Position numbers and translations under genes: made by a program
Assembly: GCA_018262985.1 (NCBI GenBank)
Contig: JADFDI010000002.1
Location: 62,001 to 126,000, forward strand
Direction: 5' to 3'
Length of the DNA stretch: 64,000 nt
From: Spirochaetota bacterium
Lineage (GTDB): Bacteria; Spirochaetota; Spirochaetia; Treponematales; UBA12059
In this document: positions 31,954 through 40,450 of the stretch, piece after piece
Layout of the letters: every line of letters begins with the position of its first letter
How positions within the stretch are numbered: the stretch's first letter is position 1
Notes under the pieces: model-generated
Database searches by the model: none
What the model was told of the DNA's origin: nothing
The model's input: the letters and a program-made list of their open reading frames with translations, nothing else

Positions 31954-32703
31954 ATGCGCAGCTATTTCATCGCCGGCAACTGGAAGATGCACAAGACGGT
32001 GGGCGAATCCGTCGCGCTCGCGACCGAGCTGGTCGCCAAGCTGGCCGGAGCGGGCGAGAAGGTCATGATCGCGCCGGCGTTCACCGCGCTTCAGGCTGTG
32101 GCCGCGGTCGTGAAGGGCTCGAACGTGCTGCTCGGCGCCCAGAACATGGGCCCGGAAGAGCAGGGAGCCCACACCGGAGAGGTGTCCGTCCTCATGCTCA
32201 AGGATCTCGGCGTGAGCCATGTCATCCTCGGACACTCCGAGCGCCGCCATGGTTACGGGGAGGACGACGCCCTGGTCAACCGCAAGGTCAGGCTGGCGCT
32301 CAAGCACGGCCTCGAGCCCATCCTTTGCGTCGGCGAGACGCTCGGGGAACGGGAATCCGGCAGGCTCGAAGCGGTGGTCGGCGCCCAGACCCGCGAAGGC
32401 CTCGCGGGCGTGACGGCGGCCGAACTGGCGAAGGTGACCATCGCGTACGAGCCGGTCTGGGCAATCGGCACCGGCAAGACCGCCACCCCGGACGACGCCG
32501 ACGCGGTCCACGCCTTCATCCGCAAGGTGCTCGCGAGCCTCTACGGCGACGCCGCCGCCAAGGGCGTCTGCATCCAGTACGGCGGCTCGGTCAAGAGCGA
32601 GAACGCGGCCGAGCTCATGGCCCGGCCCAACATCGACGGCGCCCTCGTCGGGGGGGCCTCGCTCAAGGCGGAGAGCTTCGTCCCGATAGTCAGGTTCCGG
32701 TAA
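31954..32703 (+). CDS. tpiA: Triosephosphate isomerase
   Basis: A 249-residue TIM barrel that interconverts dihydroxyacetone phosphate and glyceraldehyde 3-phosphate. Catalytic landmarks are AGNWKMHK (Lys near 11), ILGHSERR (His near 94) and [15 protein letters not shown] (Glu near 167 plus the flexible loop). The phosphate-binding end [14 protein letters not shown] and [14 protein letters not shown] is complete. ATG 31954 has AAGGGAG upstream and follows pgk by 12 bases. A hairpin follows the stop. Confidence 0.96.
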   Translation: MRSYFIAGNWKMHKTVGESVALATELVAKLAGAGEKVMIAPAFTALQAVAAVVKGSNVLLGAQNMGPEEQGAHTGEVSVLMLKDLGVSHVILGHSERRHGYGEDDALVNRKVRLALKHGLEPILCVGETLGERESGRLEAVVGAQTREGLAGVTAAELAKVTIAYEPVWAIGTGKTATPDDADAVHAFIRKVLASLYGDAAAKGVCIQYGGSVKSENAAELMARPNIDGALVGGASLKAESFVPIVRFR

Positions 32704-32709
32704 AGAAGG

Positions 32710-32745
32710 GCGACGCCGCGAGCCGCCTCCGCCGCGCGGCGTCGC
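32710..32745 (+). terminator. Terminator-like hairpin after tpiA
   Basis: GCGACGCCGCG (32710-32720) pairs perfectly with CGCGGCGTCGC (32735-32745) around a 14-base loop, seven bases after the tpiA stop, followed by GCCTCTTGC. It has the same size and loop length as the hairpin after nifU. Confidence 0.5.
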
Positions 32746-32865
32746 GCCTCTTGCACTTCGGGCCGGAAACGGGTACTATTTCCGCCGCCTCCGCATCCCG
32801 CGCGCCGGGTCGGTTCCGGACGGTCCGCCGGGGCGCAGCACAGCAACGAACACGGAGTCATAAGC

Positions 32866-33258
32866 ATGGGTTTCCTGGGTATTCTCCTTCTCGTCGTCTT
32901 CGTCATCGTGGCCATCCTCCTCGTGCTCCTGGTCGTCATCCAGGACGAGGGCGGCGACAGCCTCGGCGGCATCTTCGCCGGCTCCGGCGATACGGCGTTC
33001 GGCGCGCGCGCCAGCAACGTGGTGGTCCGCGTCACGTACATATTGGGCGGCCTCTTTTTCGTCCTGGCCTTCGCCCTCGCGGTGGTCAGCCGCTCCGGCT
33101 CGGCGAACCTGGAGGCCAAGGCTCTCGAGGCCGCCGGCACCCAGGCCGTGGAATGGTGGAACGAGACTCCCTCCGCCGGCGTTCCCGAGCTGAACCTCGA
33201 GGCCGCGCCCGCCGACACGACTCCCCTCGAGGCGCCGGCCGCCGGTTCCGGCCAGTAA
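32866..33258 (+). CDS. secG: Preprotein translocase subunit SecG
   Basis: A 130-residue inner-membrane subunit that assists SecYEG. It shows the family layout: first TM helix (ILLLVVFVIVAILLVLLVVIQ), the conserved QDEGGDSLGGIFAGSGDTAFGARASNVVVRVTYILG loop, a second TM helix (GLFFVLAFALAVVS), then an Ala/Pro/Glu-rich tail. The tail is longer than in E. coli SecG (110). The tpiA-secG order is found in several phyla. The 162-base gap from tpiA suggests its own promoter, which I could not place. Confidence 0.92.
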   Translation: MGFLGILLLVVFVIVAILLVLLVVIQDEGGDSLGGIFAGSGDTAFGARASNVVVRVTYILGGLFFVLAFALAVVSRSGSANLEAKALEAAGTQAVEWWNETPSAGVPELNLEAAPADTTPLEAPAAGSGQ

Positions 33259-33281
33259 GGCCCGTCCCGCCGCCAGCACAT

Positions 33282-33311
33282 CGAGCCCGCGCACCGAGCG
33301 CGGGCTCGTTT
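33282..33311 (+). terminator. secG intrinsic terminator
   Basis: An 11-bp stem (CGAGCCCGCGC 33282-33292 with GCGCGGGCTCG 33298-33308), a 5-base loop and a following TTT, 24 bases after the secG stop. Confidence 0.75.
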
Positions 33312-33333
33312 CGTCGACCGGGGAGGGTTGCGC

Positions 33334-34152
33334 GTGGCTGACCATTACGAACTTCTCGGAGTCCCGCGCGACGCCGGCACCCGAGAGATCAAAAGCGCCT
33401 TCCGGCTCAAGGCCAAGCGGCTGCATCCCGATCTGGCCCGGGGAGCGGACGGCGAGCCGGCCATGCGCATGCTGCTCGACGCGTACAGGACCCTCCTGGA
33501 TCCCGAGCGACGCCTGGCCTACGACCGGAGCCTCCGCAAGCGCGGATCTGTCGCCGCGGGCGTCCCGAGCTTCGATTACCGGAAATGGCTCAAGGAGCGG
33601 CTCGAGGTTCCGGAGTACCGGGCGAAGCTCCTGGTATACGACCTCCTCCACGATCTCGAGGACGAGGCGCTCGAGCTTTTCGAGAGCCTGGACGGTCTCG
33701 AGGAAGGCCGCCTCGAACGCTTCTTCGAGCGCTCGGAGGCCATGGACGCCGAATTCTGCATCGCCGAGGAATACGAGAAGCGCGGGCGCTTCGTCGACGC
33801 CTATCGCGTGTACCTTTCGATCTTCCGCAAGGAGCGCGAGAAGCCGGCGCTCGGCTATTTCCTCGACGTCGTGGCGTTACGGTTCCGGCGCTTGGCGCTC
33901 GAAGGCTTGCGCGCGGTGCTCGAGGACGGGCCCTACCTCGACATTCTCTCCGAGGCCGCGGAAGCCGTTCCCGACGACTACGACGCCGCCCAGCTGCTCC
34001 GGCGGAAGGCCGAGCTGCTCCTGCGGCTCGGTTCGCGCTCGGACGCGGTCGCGGCGATCGCCGAGGCGCGCCGCCGGTACCCGAGGCTCGCGGGTCTCGG
34101 CGCCCTCGAGAGGAAAGCCGCCTCGCCGCTCGCCCGATCGGCGACAGCTTGA
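33334..34152 (+). CDS. J-domain protein with helical C-terminal region
   Basis: A 272-residue protein with an N-terminal DnaJ J-domain: DHYELLGVPRDAGTREIKSAFRLKAKRLHPDLARG has the HPD tripeptide (about 32-34) that stimulates DnaK ATPase, followed by LLDAYRTLLDPERRLAYDR. No Gly/Phe linker or zinc finger follows, so it is not DnaJ itself; the rest is helical and may form TPR-like pairs (FCIAEEYEKRGRFVDAYRVYLSIF). The track start TTG 33328 touches the GGGAGGG element, so GTG 33334, seven bases after it, is preferred. Client unknown. Confidence 0.8.
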   Translation: MADHYELLGVPRDAGTREIKSAFRLKAKRLHPDLARGADGEPAMRMLLDAYRTLLDPERRLAYDRSLRKRGSVAAGVPSFDYRKWLKERLEVPEYRAKLLVYDLLHDLEDEALELFESLDGLEEGRLERFFERSEAMDAEFCIAEEYEKRGRFVDAYRVYLSIFRKEREKPALGYFLDVVALRFRRLALEGLRAVLEDGPYLDILSEAAEAVPDDYDAAQLLRRKAELLLRLGSRSDAVAAIAEARRRYPRLAGLGALERKAASPLARSATA

Positions 34153-34247
34153 AGAAAGAGCGTGCTTCGTATACCTTTGCGCGAATCGATTGTTTGATGA
34201 CGACGGGGCAGACGCCCGTCCATCACGCGCATCCAGGAAGGTCCGCC

Positions 34248-35282
34248 ATGAATCGTTTCCTCCCGGCCGTCGTCGCCGCATTGCTCCTCGCCGGCGCCGC
34301 CGGCGCCCAGTCCACGCTCATCGACGCTCCCGTGGCCACCGTGAAGCTCATCCGCTCGGAGGTTCTCGGACAGCGGCAGTTCTCCCGCGACGTCGAGGTC
34401 ATGGAGAAGGCGCTCGGCCGCAAGCTCGCGCCCGAAGAGAAGCGCCAGTTCCTCGAGACCAAGATCAACGACATGCTCTTCTTCCAGATGTGCGAGCGGG
34501 ACAAGCTGTTCGCGTCCGAGACCGAAATCGATGCATATATACTGAAGATGCGCGAGCAGACCGCCGCCGGCCTTTCCGACGCCCAGTTCGAGGCCGCGCT
34601 GAAGGCGCAGGGCATCGATCTCGCCGAGCTCCGAAAATCCGCCCGACAGCAGATACTGTTCCAGAAATACATCGAGAGCTACCGGAAAGCCGATCTCGAG
34701 AGGCTCAAGGCGCCGACCGCGGACGAGGTCATCGCCGCCTACGAGCTCAACAAGGTCAGCTACGTCAGGCCGGACTACGTCCGCGTCAGCGTCCTCTACG
34801 TCGACACCAGGTCCATGGACGCCGCGGGACGGGCCAAGGCCAAGTCCCTCATGCTCGATCTCGCGGCGAAGGTCCGCGAGAACCCCGCCCGCTTCGACGA
34901 GTTGCTCGTCAAGGCTTCCGACCCGAGCTCGGGGTATCGCGGGACCAGTTCGCTCTACGTCTCGCGCACGCCCCAATCGCTGCAGGGCTGGGGTCAGCAG
35001 TTCATGGACTCCGCGTTCGGCCTCAAGGCGGGCCAGATCGGCGAACTCATCGAAAACGAGGCCGGCTACCAGTTCATCCGCGTCAACGAGGTCCTTCCGC
35101 AGAAGCAGCTGACCCTCACCGACCCCTACCAGCTCGGCCAGGCCGCGACCGTACAGGACGTGATCCGGTACCAGCTCTTCCAGGCCGCCCAGCAGAAGCT
35201 GCTCGCCGACATAATGGAAAGCCTTATCGCCGAGCTTCGCAAGGCGGCAGCCGTCAAGATCTACGAAGAAAACCTGAAGTAG
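34248..35282 (+). CDS. Periplasmic PpiC/SurA-like chaperone, peptidyl-prolyl isomerase
   Basis: A 344-residue exported protein with signal peptide (AVVAALLLAGAAGAQ). An N-terminal helical SurA-like region (FSRDVEVMEKALGRKLAPEEKRQFLETKINDMLFFQM, FEAALKAQGIDLAELRKSARQQILFQKYI) precedes a parvulin-like domain (about 195-300: FDELLVKASDPSSGYRG, MDSAFGLKAGQIGELIENEAGYQFIRVNEVLP). The order matches SurA/PrsA-type foldases that assist outer-membrane and secreted proteins. The parvulin active-site His/Cys pattern is not strong, so the role may be chaperone rather than isomerase. ATG 34248 has AGGAAGG 7 bases upstream; the longer track ORF overlaps the J-domain gene. nusB follows after 9 bases. Confidence 0.8.
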   Translation: MNRFLPAVVAALLLAGAAGAQSTLIDAPVATVKLIRSEVLGQRQFSRDVEVMEKALGRKLAPEEKRQFLETKINDMLFFQMCERDKLFASETEIDAYILKMREQTAAGLSDAQFEAALKAQGIDLAELRKSARQQILFQKYIESYRKADLERLKAPTADEVIAAYELNKVSYVRPDYVRVSVLYVDTRSMDAAGRAKAKSLMLDLAAKVRENPARFDELLVKASDPSSGYRGTSSLYVSRTPQSLQGWGQQFMDSAFGLKAGQIGELIENEAGYQFIRVNEVLPQKQLTLTDPYQLGQAATVQDVIRYQLFQAAQQKLLADIMESLIAELRKAAAVKIYEENLK

Positions 35283-35291
35283 GGGGAGCGG

Positions 35292-35717
35292 ATGGCTTCG
35301 CGCCGAAAAGGCAGGATACTCGCGTTCCAGGCGCTTTACGCCTGGGACGTGGCCGGGACGCCGCTGGACGAGCTGCTGGATTTCTCGTGGCTGGACGAGG
35401 ACAAGCGCGAGGCCCTCGACGATGAGGTGCGCGTCTTCGCCGGCCTCATGATCGCCGGCACCATCGGCGCAATCGAACGTATCGACGAGTCGATACGCCG
35501 CAGGCTCGAGCATTGGACCTTCGAGCGCCTGAAGCGGGTGGAGCTCGCCATACTCCGCATCTCGGTCTGGTCCCTGCTGGAGCAGGCGGACATCCCGGCC
35601 CAGATCACCATCGACGAGGCCATCGAGATAGCCAAGGAATTCGGATCCGAGGATTCATACAAGTTCATCAACGGAGTGCTGGATGGGGTCTGGAAGGCGG
35701 AGCGAAAGGCCGACTGA
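35292..35717 (+). CDS. nusB: Transcription antitermination factor NusB
   Basis: A 141-residue all-helical RNA-binding protein that, with NusE (S10), binds boxA during rRNA antitermination. Family features are RRKGRILAFQALYAWD at the N-terminus, LKRVELAILRISVWSLLE and the C-terminal IPAQITIDEAIEIAKEFGSEDSYKFINGVLDGV. ATG 35292 follows AGGGGGAGCGG. It is nine bases after the foldase gene and its last 35 bases overlap the start of the TPR lipoprotein gene. Confidence 0.95.
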   Translation: MASRRKGRILAFQALYAWDVAGTPLDELLDFSWLDEDKREALDDEVRVFAGLMIAGTIGAIERIDESIRRRLEHWTFERLKRVELAILRISVWSLLEQADIPAQITIDEAIEIAKEFGSEDSYKFINGVLDGVWKAERKAD

Positions 35718-37341
35718 AGCCGGCGACGGCGGGCTTCGCCGCGCCGGACCGGGCTTCCCGTCCGGTCTCCTCCCGCCGGCGTTCGCATGCGCGCTCGCGC
35801 TCGCGTCCTGCGCCCCCTCGCTTTCCTTCGACGATCTCCTCTCGCGGATAGACTCGGCCGAGGCGACCGCCCGGGCCGGCCTCTACGAGCAGGCGTCGCG
35901 CAAGGCAGGCTCCGCGCGCGACCAACTCAGGCTCGTGTCGAAGGCGAGGAGCGGACTGGAGCCCGGACTCTACCACGAGGTGGTGGAGCGGGCTTTGGCC
36001 GCCTTCCCGAACCATCCCTCGCTGGCCTACATCGCGGCCTCATCGCGCATCCAAGCCGGCCGGCCTGAAGCCGCCCTCGAGCTGTTCGCCGGCCCCTTGG
36101 TCCCCGCCGAGGCGCCCGAGCTCTATGCCCTCGCCTGGATCGTCCTCGCGAGGGAAGCGCTGAGGGCCGGAGAACTCCCGCCCGATCCGGGCCCCGCTTC
36201 GCTCGGCCTGGTCGCCGAAGCCCTCGGCAGCCCGGAACCGCTCGTCGTCGCCGGGGCATTCTCGCTCGGGCGCGCGGATCCCTTCACGGCCGAACGCCAC
36301 CTGGACGCCGCCGCGAAGCTCGGCGCCTTCGCGCCCGGTCTGGCCTGGGAGCTCGGACGCTTCGACCTCGTGCTCGCGTCGCCGATCCCCGACGATCCCG
36401 AACCGGGCACGCCCGAGGCCGGGCGGAGCGCCAGGGCGACCGAGCTGGCCCGGCGCGCCGACGCGGCGCTGCTTTCCGGACGCATCGAGCTCGCGGAGCG
36501 GTATTACCTCGATCTCATCGCCGAGGCGCCTTCGTCCTCCTGGAAACCCTGGGAAGCCCTGGCCCTGTTGGCAGAAGGGTGGCGGCCGAACCTGGCGGCG
36601 CGCCGGGGCGAGCTGGCGATTCTGGCCGGCCCCTTCAACTCCGGGCAGGCCGGATTCCGCGATGCCCAGCTCGCCTCGCGCTTCTCCGAGATCCCCGAGG
36701 CCACGCTGGCCAGGGCAGCCAGGCTTTCCCGCGCGGGCCGCGCCGCCGACGCCCTCGTCCTCCTCTCCGCCATGGGGGACAGACCCGATGCCTTGCTGAT
36801 CTCGGCCGCGGCCAGGTTGCGCGGTGGCGATCCCTCGCGGGCCGCCCTCGACGCGCTCGCCGCGATCGAATCTTCCCCGGACGATCCGGCCGTGCTGGCG
36901 GCGGCGGTCTCCATGCTCGCGCGATCGGGGGAACCCTGGATGGCGGTTCTCGCCGCGCGGCGGGCTCGAACGCCCGAGGCGACCCAGCCCGGAACCTGGT
37001 TCGCGAAGGCGCTCGAGGCTACCGCCGCGGGTCGGGTCGAGGAAGCGATCGGCATTCTGGAAGCGGAAGGCGCCCTCGAGGAAGGATCGGCCTCGACCGC
37101 TTCCCTCGCGGTCCTCCTGCGGGAGGCGGGCAGGCGACGGGAGGCGGCGGAACGATGGGCGCTCGCCGCCCGGGAAAGCATCGACATCAAGGACAAGGTC
37201 CGGTTCCTGGTCGAGGAGTCGCGCGACCGCATCGCCACGGGCGACGCGACGGGAGCCAGGGCCGCGCTCTCGGTCGCCCTGGATCTCGATCCCGGCTCCA
37301 TCGAGGCCGCGGGCCTGATGGCGGCCGCGATCGGAAAATGA
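35683..37341 (+). CDS. TPR-containing lipoprotein
   Basis: A 552-residue exported protein with a lipobox (CALALASC, Cys near 43) and Ala-rich helical repeats in tetratricopeptide style (YHEVVERALAAFPNHPSLAYIAASSRIQAGRPEAALELF; AAGRVEEAIGILEAEGALEEG). It probably scaffolds envelope complexes. The N-terminal region before the hydrophobic core is long for a lipoprotein signal (about 25 residues), and no later ATG/GTG/TTG gives a better start, so ATG 35683 inside nusB is used with reservation. Its stop overlaps an ATG (37338) in the map frame. Confidence 0.7.
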   Translation: MGSGRRSERPTEAGDGGLRRAGPGFPSGLLPPAFACALALASCAPSLSFDDLLSRIDSAEATARAGLYEQASRKAGSARDQLRLVSKARSGLEPGLYHEVVERALAAFPNHPSLAYIAASSRIQAGRPEAALELFAGPLVPAEAPELYALAWIVLAREALRAGELPPDPGPASLGLVAEALGSPEPLVVAGAFSLGRADPFTAERHLDAAAKLGAFAPGLAWELGRFDLVLASPIPDDPEPGTPEAGRSARATELARRADAALLSGRIELAERYYLDLIAEAPSSSWKPWEALALLAEGWRPNLAARRGELAILAGPFNSGQAGFRDAQLASRFSEIPEATLARAARLSRAGRAADALVLLSAMGDRPDALLISAAARLRGGDPSRAALDALAAIESSPDDPAVLAAAVSMLARSGEPWMAVLAARRARTPEATQPGTWFAKALEATAAGRVEEAIGILEAEGALEEGSASTASLAVLLREAGRRREAAERWALAARESIDIKDKVRFLVEESRDRIATGDATGARAALSVALDLDPGSIEAAGLMAAAIGK

Positions 37342-37352
37342 AGGACGAAACC

Positions 37353-38099
37353 ATGCTGAAATTGAAGAACGCCCGTCAGGTCGAGGGCATAGCGCGATCC
37401 TGCGCCCTCCTCTCCGAACTATACGCCGCCCTCAAGCCGCGCGTCGTGCAGGGCGCGAGCACCGGCGAGCTCGACGATTTCGCCCGGGACTTCATCGTCA
37501 GGGCCGGCGGCAAGCCCGCCTTCCTCGGCTACATGGACTACCCGGCAACGCTCTGCGTCTCCGTGAACGAGGAGGTCATCCACGGCATCCCGGGGAAGCG
37601 CCGCCTCGCCGAAGGCGACCTGGTCGGCATCGACTGCGGCATCGAGCTCGACGGCTACTTCTCCGACGCCGCCTTCAGCGTCGGTGTCGGCAAGGTTTCG
37701 TCCGAAGTCCAGCGCCTCATGGACGTGACGAAGGAATGCCTCGCGCTCGCGATCGCCCAGGTGAAGCCCGGCAACCGCGTCCACCACATCGGCAAGGCCG
37801 TCCACGAGCGGGCCGTAGCCGCGGGTTTCGGCGTGGTCCGGCAGTACTGCGGCCACGGCGTGGGCTTCTCCCAGCACGAGGATCCGCAGGTGCCGAACTA
37901 CGTCAGTCCGGGGCCGAATCCGCGCCTGGTGCCCGGCATGATCCTGGCGATCGAACCGATGATCAACCTCGGCACCGGCGACGTTTCGGTGCTCGATGAC
38001 GACTGGACCGTGGTCACGCTGGACGGGAAGCCTTCCGCCCACTTCGAGCATACGGTCGTCGTCACCCAGGATGGCTGCAGGGTGCTCACCTCCTGGTGA
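37353..38099 (+). CDS. map: Methionine aminopeptidase, type I
   Basis: A 248-residue metalloenzyme that removes the initiator methionine. The five metal ligands are in place: DCGIELDGYFSDAAF (two Asp), CGHGVG (His), ILAIEPMI (Glu) and HFEHTVVV (Glu), with VNEEVIHGIPGKR and the substrate His in FSQHEDPQVPNY. ATG 37353 has AAGGA 7 bases upstream and starts MLKLKNARQVEGIARS as in the family; ATG 37338 (overlapping the previous stop) would add five residues. The large track ORF from 36579 is an artefact. Confidence 0.94.
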   Translation: MLKLKNARQVEGIARSCALLSELYAALKPRVVQGASTGELDDFARDFIVRAGGKPAFLGYMDYPATLCVSVNEEVIHGIPGKRRLAEGDLVGIDCGIELDGYFSDAAFSVGVGKVSSEVQRLMDVTKECLALAIAQVKPGNRVHHIGKAVHERAVAAGFGVVRQYCGHGVGFSQHEDPQVPNYVSPGPNPRLVPGMILAIEPMINLGTGDVSVLDDDWTVVTLDGKPSAHFEHTVVVTQDGCRVLTSW

Positions 38100-38226
38100 G
38101 CCGGCCGATTTCAGGAAACCGTAAGGCGTCGCGTTTGCCGCCGGCGCGCCGGCGCCTGTATCTTTGTTCCGTATCCGTTGTTGACGAACAGGAACCGCAA
38201 TCGAACGTTCCGGAGGAACCCTCGTC

Positions 38227-39738
<1,512 letters not shown>

Positions 39739-39838
39739 GGCTAGAATGACCTGAGGTGTTCGCGGCTCCGCGCCGCGGCCGCGGCGCCGGGGGGCAAGCA
39801 GCCTCCCGGCGTCAGCGCATATACGGAAAGGTGGATGG

Positions 39839-40444
39839 ATGCGCAAGGAATTCCTGCCCTACGACCAGGTTCGAAACAACGCGCTCAGGCTCGCGCACCG
39901 GATCCACGCGGACGGGTTCGTGCCCGACGTGATCTACGTGTCGCTCCGGGGCGGCGCCTACCTCGGCAACGTCATCTCCGAGTATTTCAAGATCGCCCGA
40001 ACCGACGGCCGTCCCGCCTTCTACGCCGCCGTGGTCGCGCGCTCCTATACCGACATCCGCAAGCGCGAGCAGGTCCGGGTCGACGGCTGGACGTACAGCC
40101 CCAACCACCTGCGCGCCGGCGACAAGATACTTCTCGTGGACGACATCTACGACTCGGGACGCACGGTGAACCACCTGGTCAACATCATCCTGCGGAAGGG
40201 CATACCCCGCAAGGACATCAAGGTCGCCGTGCACGACTACAAGATCATCTCGTACCGTGACGAGACCTTGCCCATCCACCCCGACTACTGGTGCCGCAAG
40301 CACGAGATCGCCACGCCGGACGACGAAGTCTGGATCCACTACATGAGCCACGAGCTCGTGGGATTGACCGAAACGGAACTCCGCGAGTTCTACTACCCGG
40401 GAGATCCGGAGCTCCAGGGCATCCTCAAGACGCTCAAGCGCTAG
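39839..40444 (+). CDS. Purine-type phosphoribosyltransferase
   Basis: A 201-residue type I PRTase. The PRPP loop is clear: ILLVDDIYDSGRTVNHLV (about 99-116), with the upstream PDVIYVSLRGGAYLGNVIS strand-loop used for pyrophosphate binding. The C-terminal half (HPDYWCRKHEIATPDDEVWIHYMSHE) with a Trp-rich purine-stacking segment is like Gpt/xanthine-hypoxanthine PRTases, so salvage of hypoxanthine, guanine or xanthine is the best guess. ATG 39839 has GAAAGGTGG 5 bases upstream. The secreted 993-residue protein gene starts six bases later, an odd operon partner. Confidence 0.82.
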   Translation: MRKEFLPYDQVRNNALRLAHRIHADGFVPDVIYVSLRGGAYLGNVISEYFKIARTDGRPAFYAAVVARSYTDIRKREQVRVDGWTYSPNHLRAGDKILLVDDIYDSGRTVNHLVNIILRKGIPRKDIKVAVHDYKIISYRDETLPIHPDYWCRKHEIATPDDEVWIHYMSHELVGLTETELREFYYPGDPELQGILKTLKR

Positions 40445-40450
40445 GACGCG

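Noticed and set aside
38139-38154. CGCCGG-CGCG-CCGGCG hairpin after map as a terminator
   Set aside because: Only a 6-bp stem with a weak T content downstream, easily expected by chance in GC-rich DNA.
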